Made by a program: the position numbers and the translations under genes
Assembly (NCBI GenBank): GCA_009697505.1
Contig: SHUD01000004.1
Location: 1 to 64,000 of the forward strand
Length of the DNA: 64,000 nucleotides
Reading direction: 5' to 3'
Source of the DNA: Bryobacterales bacterium
Lineage (GTDB): Bacteria; Acidobacteriota; Terriglobia; Bryobacterales; Bryobacteraceae
Notes under the pieces: model-generated
The model's database searches: none
What the model was told of the DNA's origin: nothing
The model's input: the letters and a program-made list of their open reading frames with translations, nothing else
In this document: piece by piece, positions 55,593-63,349 of the stretch
Position numbering within the stretch: position 1 is the first letter of the stretch
Layout: each line of letters begins with the position of its first letter

Positions 55593-56519
55593 TTACGAAC
55601 GGTCCGGCTCGCCCGCGGGTTCGCCGGTGTCGTCTTCGACGTCCACTCTGGCGTGCCGCTGCCCGTCTTCCTTGGGCGTGTAATAGGAGTGATAGTAAGT
55701 GTACTTGCTATACAGTTCACCCCGGCGCGCGCCGTTGACCACGATTCCCATGACGTTGTTGTTGCACAGCGATTGCATCGCGCGCGTGACCGAATCGATG
55801 GTGGTATGGCCGATGCGCACCACCAGCAGAGTGCCGTGACACAGCGTTCCCAACAGCGCGGCGTCGGCGGCGAACAGCAGCGGCGGACTATCCAGCACAA
55901 TCCAGGGGAACAGGGAGGGCAGCCGGTCCAGCATTTGCTTGACTTCCCGCAGGTTCAACAGCTCCAGGGGATTAATCACGGCTTCGCCGGCGGGCATGAT
56001 GTACAGATTGGTACCGCTAATCTTGCGCAGCGCCTGGTGCAAGGGGATCTTGCCCAGCAGGTAGTCCGTGATGCCTGGGCTGCGGTCCACGCCAAACAAA
56101 GTGTGCACGATGGGACGGCGGAAATCGAAGTCGGCGAGCAGGGTCATGTTGCCCGCCAGATGCGCCTGCGCCAACGCCAGGTTCGCGGCGGAGAGGGACT
56201 TGCCTTCCGCCGGCGAGGCGCTGGTCACCACGATCGTGTGGATGGGCTGCAGCGTCTTCATGTGATTGAGACGCGTCCGCAGTGTCCGGAACTCTTCCAT
56301 CGGCGCTTCGTGCGGGCGGGAAACGTCGATCAGCAGCGAATCCGTGGCCGCGCGAAAGGGGACTTCCTGGACCTGGCCGAGAAGGTCCGTCAGATTCAGT
56401 TCCATTTCCGCGACTGGGGCAGCGGTTCCGCCTCCCGCTGGCGCCGCCGGCCGGCTTCCCGGTGGGGGCACCGCGCCGGTCTGTTCGGCCCGGCGCAGCG
56501 CATCGTGGACTCGGCTCAT
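55593..56519 (-). CDS. CpsD/CapB-type tyrosine kinase (polysaccharide)
   Basis: 308 residues. The usual opening MSRVHDALRRAEQTG, a Pro-rich linker, then the P-loop SASPAEGKSLSAANLALAQ (Walker A) and LLADFDFRRP (Walker A') are present; the third motif is WIVLDSPPLLF. No Tyr cluster is visible at the C-terminus, so autophosphorylation is uncertain. It works with the Wzz partner just upstream and Wza to control polysaccharide length and export. Confidence 0.88.
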   Translation of the reverse strand: MSRVHDALRRAEQTGAVPPPGSRPAAPAGGGTAAPVAEMELNLTDLLGQVQEVPFRAATDSLLIDVSRPHEAPMEEFRTLRTRLNHMKTLQPIHTIVVTSASPAEGKSLSAANLALAQAHLAGNMTLLADFDFRRPIVHTLFGVDRSPGITDYLLGKIPLHQALRKISGTNLYIMPAGEAVINPLELLNLREVKQMLDRLPSLFPWIVLDSPPLLFAADAALLGTLCHGTLLVVRIGHTTIDSVTRAMQSLCNNNVMGIVVNGARRGELYSKYTYYHSYYTPKEDGQRHARVDVEDDTGEPAGEPDRS

Positions 56520-56556
56520 TTGCGATTCTCCGGAGCGGTCTGGATTTTGGATCTCA

Positions 56557-58230
56557 TCAGACTTTCGTGACGTAGTAATACACGATGGATCCCGACATGA
56601 CCACCGCCGCGGCCAGGCATGCCGTGGTCCATCCCAACCACGCCAGACGGCGCCGGCGGCGCACCACGAAATCGTTTTCCAGCAGCGGGATGCTGCCCAG
56701 GATCGCCATCTGCGTGTAGGCCCGGACGTCTTTCAAATTCTTGAGCGAGGTATCCTTCATCTCGCGGGCGCCGGCGATCACAACCCCCAGCAATAAGCCC
56801 AGGACGGCGCCGGCCGCGATCACCAGCGGGCGCTTGGGCTCGGTGGGAGTGGTGGGCAGAGAGGCGGGGTCCAGCAGTTCCAAGGTCTCGCCTTGCTTGC
56901 GCCCTTCCATTTCCTGAGCGATTTCCGCTTTCCCCAGTTTCCCGCTCAGGTCGATATATTTGTCCTTGGCGAGGTCGCGATCCCGCATTAGATCCATATA
57001 CTGCTTTTCGCCCAGCGGAACGGTTTCCAGACGCCCCTGATAGGCTTTGATGCTCTCGCTGGAACGCTTCATTTGCTTGCTGTACTCCTCGACTTCCAGT
57101 TCGCGCCCCTCCACGGCGGTCTGCAGCCTGCGAATGTTGCCGTCCAGTTCGCGGGCCTCGCGGGTGGCCGCGCGGTCTTCGGCCTTGGCGGCCGGTGTTT
57201 CGGATTTTTTCGCGGCATCCTCAGCCACCACTTCGTCGCGCTTCTGGCGTGCCAGTTTCAACCGGCCCACCGCGGCCTGCACATCCGGATAGTTTTCCTT
57301 ATAGTGCTGCCGCAGCGCGCTGAGCTGGTTGTCGGCGGATTGCACTTCGCGCTCGGTCTCCACCAGCCGTTCGCTCTTGCGTTCCGCGCCGGTGGCGGCG
57401 GCCGGATCGCGCGTCAGCGCGTTCAACTGGTCTTTCATGATGCGGATGTTGGATTCGAGTTGCAGCTTTTCCTGGTTGGCGCGACTGATCTGGCTGTTCA
57501 GGAAAGTGGCTTCCGATTGCAGTCCCGACAACGACCGCATGTTTGAGTCCACCTGATCCGGCAACCGGCCGTTGTTCTGCATGCGGAAGTTCGCGACCTT
57601 ATTTTCCGTATCGTCCAGAAGCTTCTTGGCGTCATCCATCTGATCCCGGATGAACTGCGTGGTCTGGAACGTCGCGTTGGAGCGGTTGCGGATATTTTCG
57701 TCGATAAACCGGCTGACCAGATCCTGCACCACCCGCTGCGCCAGCAGGCGGTTCCCATAGGAAAACGTAACCGCGAAGGCGGGAAGGCGGTCGCTGCTGG
57801 CCGTGACGGACGATACCGGCAGAATCTGGACATTCTTCTTCATCCGCTCGATTACGTCTTCAATCGGCATCCGGCTCCGCTCCTGGGTATACAGGCCGAA
57901 GGTATTGATGATGGTGGTCAGCACGGTACGGCTCAGGATGGTCTGGGCCATGGAGTTGATGCGGTCGCTCATCTGCTGATTGATGGCGGACTGCACCATG
58001 TTCTGCGGAACCTGCTGGGGAACGATCTTCACCACGGCTTGCGAAGTGTAGCTATCCGGATAGAGATAGGCTCCCACCACGCTGGCCACCACGGTGAATA
58101 GGAAAGGGCCGAAAATCCACCCCCTGTGACGGCGGACAACGTCAATATAATCCTCTACATCCAGTGCCCTGCGGGGTACGCTGTAGTTGTCGCTAGGCTG
58201 CATCAGTTCCGGTTGATTGCCGTAGTTCAC
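56557..58230 (-). CDS. Polysaccharide chain-length determinant (Wzz/GumC family)
   Basis: 557 residues with two TM helices, near residues 35-55 and 535-555, and a long periplasmic coiled-coil between them (LDDTENKVANFRMQNNGRL ... ETEREVQSADNQLSALRQHYKENYPDVQ). DVEDYIDVVRRHRGWIFGPFLF is the typical start. The cytoplasmic tail is short, so it pairs with the separate CpsD-like kinase rather than carrying it. Its ATG overlaps the Wza TGA by one base. Confidence 0.9.
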   Translation of the reverse strand: MNYGNQPELMQPSDNYSVPRRALDVEDYIDVVRRHRGWIFGPFLFTVVASVVGAYLYPDSYTSQAVVKIVPQQVPQNMVQSAINQQMSDRINSMAQTILSRTVLTTIINTFGLYTQERSRMPIEDVIERMKKNVQILPVSSVTASSDRLPAFAVTFSYGNRLLAQRVVQDLVSRFIDENIRNRSNATFQTTQFIRDQMDDAKKLLDDTENKVANFRMQNNGRLPDQVDSNMRSLSGLQSEATFLNSQISRANQEKLQLESNIRIMKDQLNALTRDPAAATGAERKSERLVETEREVQSADNQLSALRQHYKENYPDVQAAVGRLKLARQKRDEVVAEDAAKKSETPAAKAEDRAATREARELDGNIRRLQTAVEGRELEVEEYSKQMKRSSESIKAYQGRLETVPLGEKQYMDLMRDRDLAKDKYIDLSGKLGKAEIAQEMEGRKQGETLELLDPASLPTTPTEPKRPLVIAAGAVLGLLLGVVIAGAREMKDTSLKNLKDVRAYTQMAILGSIPLLENDFVVRRRRRLAWLGWTTACLAAAVVMSGSIVYYYVTKV

Positions 58231-58856
58231 TACGGAACTATTATGGTTTCGCCATTTTCGAGGAAAATGTTTTGCTCCAGGTTTTTGCCTTTGAGGACAT
58301 CCAGGTAGTTGAACCGGATGCGCTCGGCTCCGCGGACGATGACGATCTTCTTCTTGCTGGCGAAATCGCGGAATCCGGAGGCGTTGGACAACGCGTCAAA
58401 CACGCGCGTCGGCTGTAGCAGAACATATTCTCCCGGCCGCGCCACTTCACCCGTGATAAAGAACTTCTTGCTGTTGACCTGCTGCAAGCTCACGGTCACA
58501 TCGGGGCTGTTGATAAATTCGGAAAGCGCCTGTTTGAGCTGTTCGCTGAGACGGTCCGGAGTTAATCCCGCGGCCTGGACATCGCCCACCAAAGGCATCG
58601 TGATCTTGCCATCCGGGCGCACCGGGTAGGGGCCGGTGAAGTCGTTTTCCCGCCACACGCGAATGTTCAGTATGTCGCCGACGCCGATCGAGTAGGTCTT
58701 GGGATCGACGACAGGCGGGGCGGTATCCAGCTTGGCCGGACCTTCCGGCGCTGGCGCCTGCGCTCCTCGGGCCGCTGCCGTGGGCGGATTCTGGGCCCAC
58801 ACCGGATTCAATGCGCACAGTATGCTCAGTACGATCAAAATTCCGTTTCGCACCAC
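58230..58856 (-). CDS. wza: Polysaccharide export protein (Wza/GumB family)
   Basis: 208 residues from the GTG at 58856, chosen because AAAAGGAG lies 8 bases upstream; the track start at 58877 would put that site inside the gene. A signal peptide (GILIVLSILCALNPVWA) is followed by YSIGVGDILNIRVWRENDFTGPYPVRPDGKITMPLVGDV, the export motif, and one SLBB domain (KKFFITGEVARPGEYVLLQP). It is not a lipoprotein, as there is no Cys. It forms the outer-membrane channel for polysaccharide. Confidence 0.9.
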   Translation of the reverse strand: MVRNGILIVLSILCALNPVWAQNPPTAAARGAQAPAPEGPAKLDTAPPVVDPKTYSIGVGDILNIRVWRENDFTGPYPVRPDGKITMPLVGDVQAAGLTPDRLSEQLKQALSEFINSPDVTVSLQQVNSKKFFITGEVARPGEYVLLQPTRVFDALSNASGFRDFASKKKIVIVRGAERIRFNYLDVLKGKNLEQNIFLENGETIIVP

Positions 58857-58993
58857 GTCTGCTGCTCCTTTTACCACAACTGCTTCGTCAGTATAACTTG
58901 ATATAACAGCAAGTTGAGCGTGTCAATCCAGTTACTTCAGTACCGAAACTCTGGTCCTATGTGTACTGCCTGCACGCCGTGAAGGAGACTGCA

Positions 58994-59404
58994 GTGGCGT
59001 ACTTTTTGGCTAAGACCGACCCGGACACCTATTCTATCGGCCGCTTCGAACAGGAAAAACAGACCCTCTGGGACGGAGTCACCAACCCCCAGGCCGTGAA
59101 AGCCATTCTGGAAATGCGCCCCGGGGACCGCGTGTTCGTTTACCACAGCGGGGGAAACTCGGGCGTGGTGGGCATGGCCGACGTGGTCGGGGTGGGGCGT
59201 CCGGATCCCAAAAATCCCAAGTCGGCTGTAGCGGATCTGCGCTTTGCCGGGACGCTGGAGCCTCCCGCGACGCTGGCCGAGATCAAGGAAACGGGACAAT
59301 TCGCGGATTGGGCGCTGGTCCGCCAGGGGCGGCTCTCCACCATGCGCGCCCCGGAATCGTTCGTGGCGTGGATGCGGAAACGGTATCCCAAAGCCAAGAT
59401 TTAG
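58994..59404 (+). CDS. EVE-domain protein
   Basis: 136 residues from the GTG at 58994; AAGGAG lies 6 bases upstream, so the longer track start is rejected. AYFLAKTDPDTYSIGRFEQEKQTLWDGVTNPQAVK and MRPGDRVFVYHSGGNSGVVGMADVVGVGRPDP are the EVE (PUA-like) fold, which often recognises modified DNA or RNA bases. The C-terminus is basic (MRKRYPKAKI). It is divergent from wza and precedes the his leader. Confidence 0.88.
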   Translation: MAYFLAKTDPDTYSIGRFEQEKQTLWDGVTNPQAVKAILEMRPGDRVFVYHSGGNSGVVGMADVVGVGRPDPKNPKSAVADLRFAGTLEPPATLAEIKETGQFADWALVRQGRLSTMRAPESFVAWMRKRYPKAKI

Positions 59405-59428
59405 GCGCGGCTTGCGAATAAAACTTGT

Positions 59429-59516
59429 GCCCGCGGATAAACGCTGATGAACGCGGATAGGAGCGCGCCAACTCGCGGATTGTTGTATCGGCGTCCATTT
59501 GCGTCCATCCGCGGGC
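59429..59516. repeat. Imperfect inverted repeat in the intergenic region
   Basis: Left arm GCCCGCGGATAAACGCTGAT... (59429-59459) and right arm ...GCGTCCATCCGCGGGC (59486-59516) pair over about 31 bases with several mismatches around a 26-base loop. It follows the EVE gene and could act as its transcription end or be a member of a dispersed repeat family. Confidence 0.75.
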
Positions 59517-59592
59517 CTATTTTTGGATGCGGTTTCCCGTCCCCCAGTCGTTGGCACACGATTCCAAGTGCGAGCAAGCAGTGGGCACGTTC

Positions 59593-59601
59593 TGCTATAC
59601 T
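59593..59601 (+). promoter_or_regulatory. Extended -10 promoter of the his leader
   Basis: TGCTATACT is an extended -10 element (TGN + TATACT). No good -35 lies 17 bases upstream, as is usual for this promoter type. The leader ATG follows only 8 bases after it, so the transcript would start at or next to the ATG, a leaderless arrangement. Confidence 0.6.
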
Positions 59602-59609
59602 CGAACTTC

Positions 59610-59687
59610 ATGTTCGTCGTCAGGCATCGTCATCACGGACCCCATCACCACCACGGGCATCCCATGCCGCGACGGGCTCATTACTAA
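59610..59687 (+). CDS. hisL: His operon leader peptide, 25 residues with 9 histidines (not in ORF track)
   Basis: Reads MFVVRHRHHGPHHHHGHPMP, then RRAHY and TAA at 59685. Nine of 25 residues are His, with runs at codons 8-9 and 12-15. It sits upstream of hisI and is followed by a terminator. Alternative structures fit classical attenuation: region 1 (CGTCG and GGCAT, 59615-59627) pairs with region 2 (ATGCC and CGACG, 59664-59674); region 2 (CGGGCTC, 59673-59679) pairs with region 3 (GAGCCCG, 59712-59718). When histidyl-tRNA is scarce the ribosome stalls on the His codons, frees region 2 to pair with region 3, and the terminator fails to form. Confidence 0.87.
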   Translation: MFVVRHRHHGPHHHHGHPMPRRAHY

Positions 59688-59708
59688 CACAAACCGATTT
59701 TCGTTTTT

Positions 59709-59746
59709 AGAGAGCCCGCCGATTTCCCCTGGCGGGCTTTCTTTTT
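59709..59746 (+). terminator. Attenuator terminator of the his operon
   Basis: AGAGAGCCCGCC (59709-59720) pairs with GGCGGGCTTTCT (59731-59742), 12 pairs with one G-U, around a 10-base loop, followed by TTTTT at 59742-59746. Its left arm (region 3) is the same stretch that can instead pair with the leader peptide's Arg-Ala-His codons. The hisI ATG lies 13 bases after the T run. Confidence 0.9.
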
Positions 59747-59758
59747 GGGTAGACAAAT

Positions 59759-60139
59759 ATGCAACTCGATTTCACAAAACTCGATGGACTGCTGCCGGCG
59801 GTGATCCAGGATCACCAGACCGGCCGCGTCCTGATGGTCGGCTTCATGAACGAAGAGGCCTTCCGCAAGACAGTGGAGACCGGCTTCGCCACCTTCTATA
59901 GCCGCTCGCGCAACAAGCTGTGGCTCAAGGGCGAGAGCTCCGGCCATCGCCTGGTCGTCAAGGAAATCTCGACCGACTGCGATGTGGATACGGTTCTGGT
60001 CAAGGTCGAAGCCCTGGGGCCGGGCGTGTGCCACGAAGGCTATCAGAGTTGCTTTTTCCGGCGCCTGGAAGACGGCGAGTGGAAAATCGGCGAAGAGCGC
60101 ACCTACGATCCGAATGCGGTCTATGGGAACCAGGGGTGA
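59759..60139 (+). CDS. hisI: Phosphoribosyl-AMP cyclohydrolase
   Basis: 126 residues. LPAVIQDHQTGRVLMVGFMNEEAF, YSRSRNKLWLKGESSGH and the metal-binding CDVDTVLVKVEALGPGVCHEGYQSCFFR are present. It opens the purine ring of phosphoribosyl-AMP in the early part of histidine synthesis. It has no HisE domain, so that activity must be encoded elsewhere. First structural gene after the attenuator; hisG follows after 12 bases. Confidence 0.96.
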   Translation: MQLDFTKLDGLLPAVIQDHQTGRVLMVGFMNEEAFRKTVETGFATFYSRSRNKLWLKGESSGHRLVVKEISTDCDVDTVLVKVEALGPGVCHEGYQSCFFRRLEDGEWKIGEERTYDPNAVYGNQG

Positions 60140-60151
60140 TCGAGAAAAGCC

Positions 60152-61021
60152 ATGAAACTAAAACTGGGAATTCCGAAAGGGAGCCTCGAAAACGCCACGG
60201 TGGACCTGTTCCGCCGCGCCGGGTTCCAGATCTCCACCAGCAGCCGCTCCTACTTTCCGGCGATCGACGATCCGGAAATCGAGTGCATGCTGATCCGCGC
60301 GCAGGAGATGGCGCGCTACGTGGAAGACGGCGTGCTCGACGCGGGCCTCACCGGCCGCGATTGGGTGGAAGAGAACGAGGCCAAGGTTGAGAACGTCGCC
60401 GATCTCATCTACGCCAAGCAGAGCTTCGGCAAAGTGCGCTGGGTGTTGGCCGTCCCGGAAGGTTCACCGTTCCAATCGGTGAAGGATCTGGAAGGCAAGA
60501 TCATTGCCACCGAACTGGTGGCCGCGACCAAGCGTTATCTGCAGCGCAACGGTGTCAACGCCAAAGTCGAATTCAGTTGGGGCGCGACCGAGGTCAAGCC
60601 ACCGGAACTGGCCGACGCCATCGTCGAAGTGACGGAGACGGGCTCTTCGCTACGTGCTAACAAACTGCGCATCATCGAAACGGTGCTCGAATCGAACACG
60701 CAGTTGATCGCCAATACGAAATCCTGGCAGGATCCGGACAAGCGCAAGAAACTCGAAGACATTAAGATGCTGCTGGATGGCGCGATCGCCGCGCTCGGCA
60801 AAGTCGGGCTGATGCTCAACGTGGAGAAGTGCAATCTCGACGCCGTGCTGAGCGTGCTGCCCGCGCTCAAGCGCCCGACCATTTCGACGCTCAGCGAAGA
60901 CGGGTGGCTGGCGGTCAACACAATCCTCGAAGAATTCACGGTGCGCACAATCATTCCGCGTTTGAAAAGCGCCGGCGCGCAGGGGATCGTCGAATATCCG
61001 CTCAACAAAATCATAATGTGA
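60152..61021 (+). CDS. hisG: ATP phosphoribosyltransferase, long form
   Basis: 289 residues, the first enzyme of histidine synthesis. [36 protein letters not shown] and [15 protein letters not shown] form the catalytic core. The last 80 residues ([21 protein letters not shown]...[18 protein letters not shown]) are the regulatory domain that senses histidine, so this is the self-sufficient long form and needs no HisZ. Three short direct repeats follow before hisD. Confidence 0.96.
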   Translation: MKLKLGIPKGSLENATVDLFRRAGFQISTSSRSYFPAIDDPEIECMLIRAQEMARYVEDGVLDAGLTGRDWVEENEAKVENVADLIYAKQSFGKVRWVLAVPEGSPFQSVKDLEGKIIATELVAATKRYLQRNGVNAKVEFSWGATEVKPPELADAIVEVTETGSSLRANKLRIIETVLESNTQLIANTKSWQDPDKRKKLEDIKMLLDGAIAALGKVGLMLNVEKCNLDAVLSVLPALKRPTISTLSEDGWLAVNTILEEFTVRTIIPRLKSAGAQGIVEYPLNKIIM

Positions 61022-61022
61022 T

Positions 61023-61069
61023 GTGCATAAAGAGAAGTGCATAAAGCAAAGCAAGAGAAGTGCATAAAG
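61023..61069 (+). repeat. Three direct repeats of GTGCATAAAG between hisG and hisD
   Basis: Copies at 61023-61032, 61037-61046 and 61060-61069. The last pair also share GAGAA before and CAA after the core. They fill nearly all of the hisG-hisD gap. Confidence 0.85.
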
Positions 61070-61071
61070 CA

Positions 61072-62295
61072 ATGATCCGCATTCTCACAGATAAAGATGC
61101 GCCCACGCTTATCCGGCGTAAAGCCGTGCGCCTGGAAGAGGCCGAGCGCATCGTGGCTCCGATTCTGGCCGCTGTCCGCGAGCGCGGCGACGCGGCTCTG
61201 CTCGAATACGCGCGCAAGTTCGACGGCTTCGATGGGGCGAGCGTCCGCATGGAGGTCAGTGGATCGCTGGAGCCGGCCTTTGAGCGTGCCGTCGCGGTCG
61301 CGGCAAACAACATTCGCCAGTACGCCGAGACCCAATTGCCGCCGGAATGGTTCACTGACTATCCCGATGGCCGCAGGCTGGGCCAGATCGTGCGGCCTCT
61401 CGATGCCATGGGCGCGTACGTTCCGGCGGGGCGTTATCCGTTGCCTTCGACGCTGCTGATGACGGTGATCCCGGCGCAAGTGGCCGGCGTCCGAACGATC
61501 TGCGTGGCATGTCCGAATCCGAGTCGGGAAATCTTGGGTATCGCGCAGTGGCTTGGACTGCCGCATCTCTACCGCATGGGTGGGGCGCAAGCGATTGCGG
61601 CTTTGGCGTATGGAACCGAGACCGTGCCCAAGGTGGATCGCATCGTGGGGCCGGGGAACATCTACGTCGCCGCGGCCAAGAAGTTGATTGCCGGAGAAAC
61701 GGGGATCGACTTCGTTGCGGGACCCACGGAGATCGTGATCATTGCCGCCGATGGCGACCCGCGCTGGATCGCGGCGGATCTGCTGGCGCAGGCCGAGCAT
61801 GACGTGGACGCATCGGCGATCTTGCTGACTACGTCGAAGTCGCTGGCCGAAGCTGTCGCCAAAGAGGTGGAAGTGCAACTCGCAACGCTGCTGACCGCTG
61901 CTGTCGCGCGGCCGTCGATTGAGAACAACGGCGCGATCGTCGTTCTCGAGACGCTGGAACAGGCCATGGAGATCTCGAACGCTCTAGCGCCGGAGCACTT
62001 GGCGCTGCATGACGAAACCCTGCTCGAGAAAGTGCGGCATGCGGGAGCGGTGTTCGTCGGCGCGTCGAGTCCCGAATCAGCAGGCGATTATGCCTCCGGC
62101 CCTAATCACGTTCTGCCCACCTCGGGAGCCGCCCGGTTGCGCGGAGGCCTGTCCGCCGCGGATTTCGTCAAGGTCATCGCCGTGCAGCAATTGAGCCCGG
62201 AGGGGCTCGCGAAACTCACGCCGGCAATTACGGCGCTGGCGCGCGCCGAAGGCTTAGAGGCACACGCCCGCTCGGCGGAGGTACGCGGTGAATAG
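61072..62295 (+). CDS. hisD: Histidinol dehydrogenase
   Basis: 407 residues from the ATG at 61072 (MIRILTDKDAPTL), preferred over the GTG at 61060, which lies in the direct repeat. GNIYVAAAKKLIAGETGIDFVAGPTE is the family signature; AQAEHDVDASA holds the catalytic Glu-His pair. It oxidises histidinol to histidine using a zinc ion. Its stop overlaps the hisC start by eight bases. Confidence 0.96.
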   Translation: MIRILTDKDAPTLIRRKAVRLEEAERIVAPILAAVRERGDAALLEYARKFDGFDGASVRMEVSGSLEPAFERAVAVAANNIRQYAETQLPPEWFTDYPDGRRLGQIVRPLDAMGAYVPAGRYPLPSTLLMTVIPAQVAGVRTICVACPNPSREILGIAQWLGLPHLYRMGGAQAIAALAYGTETVPKVDRIVGPGNIYVAAAKKLIAGETGIDFVAGPTEIVIIAADGDPRWIAADLLAQAEHDVDASAILLTTSKSLAEAVAKEVEVQLATLLTAAVARPSIENNGAIVVLETLEQAMEISNALAPEHLALHDETLLEKVRHAGAVFVGASSPESAGDYASGPNHVLPTSGAARLRGGLSAADFVKVIAVQQLSPEGLAKLTPAITALARAEGLEAHARSAEVRGE

Positions 62296-63349
62296 TCCAC
62301 TGAAGCCGCGCGCGGCGGTGGAACGCATGGCCCCGTATCATCCGCCCACCGGTGGACGTGCGGGCAAGCTGCGTCTGGACTTCAACGAGAACACAGTCGG
62401 CTGCTCGCCCAAAGTGATCGCGTATTTGAAAGAAAAACTGACGGCCGACGCGCTCACGGTGTATCCCGAGTACGTCGACGCCATGCGCGAGCTAGCGGCG
62501 TTCTTCGCGGTGGCTCCGGGCGAGTTGCTGCTGTCCAATGGCACCGACGAAGCGATTCAGGTGTTGATCAACACGTTTATTGAAGACGGCGCGGATGTCT
62601 TGCTGCTCAAACCGTCGTATGCGATGTATCGCTTCTATGCGGAACTCGCCGGAGCCAGCGTTCGCGAGATCGGCTATCTGCCCGAGGATCTGGCGTTCCC
62701 GCTCGAAGAATTTCTCGCTGTGATCCGGCCCGAGACGCGCGCGATCTTGATTGCCAATCCCAACAATCCGACGGGGACTGGCATTCCGGTGGACGGCGTC
62801 CGCCGGATTTTGGATGCTGCACCGCATGCCGCCGTCCTCATCGATGAAGCGTACTTCGAATTTTACGGCGTGACCGCGCTGCCTCTGCTGCGCCTGTATC
62901 CGAATCTCTTCGTCAGCCGGACATTTTCCAAGGTTTACGGCATGGCCGCGATGCGCTGCGGTTGCCTGTTTTCAAACGTGGCGAACGTACGCTGGATGCA
63001 CAAGGCCCAGTCGCCCTACAGCGTGAACATGCTGGCCGCAATGGCCGCGCGCGCCGCCGTGCAGGACACGGAATACGTTGCGAATTACGTGAAAGAGGTC
63101 CTGGCCGCGCGGGAGTTGGTATATCAGGGACTCGAAAAACTGGGCATCCAGTTCTATCGCAGCCAGGCAAACTTCGTGTTGTTTCGCGCCGGGGAGCGTG
63201 CGATTCCCATTCGCGACGCTCTGCGCGAACGCGGCGTTCTGATTCGCGACCGCAGCTACGAAATCCCCGGCTGTGTCCGTGTGACCATCGGCAACCGGAC
63301 GCAGATCGAGCGCTTCCTCGCTGAACTGGAGGCGCTGTGGACACGGTAA
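62288..63349 (+). CDS. hisC: Histidinol-phosphate aminotransferase
   Basis: 353 residues, PLP enzyme. LDFNENTVGCSPKV, NPNNPTGTGIP, LIDEAYFEFYG and the PLP-binding Lys in SRTFSKVYGMAAMRCG are present. It makes histidinol phosphate. The start is GTG at 62288, overlapping hisD. The next gene, a HAD hydrolase, starts 13 bases before its stop. Confidence 0.96.
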   Translation: MNSPLKPRAAVERMAPYHPPTGGRAGKLRLDFNENTVGCSPKVIAYLKEKLTADALTVYPEYVDAMRELAAFFAVAPGELLLSNGTDEAIQVLINTFIEDGADVLLLKPSYAMYRFYAELAGASVREIGYLPEDLAFPLEEFLAVIRPETRAILIANPNNPTGTGIPVDGVRRILDAAPHAAVLIDEAYFEFYGVTALPLLRLYPNLFVSRTFSKVYGMAAMRCGCLFSNVANVRWMHKAQSPYSVNMLAAMAARAAVQDTEYVANYVKEVLAARELVYQGLEKLGIQFYRSQANFVLFRAGERAIPIRDALRERGVLIRDRSYEIPGCVRVTIGNRTQIERFLAELEALWTR

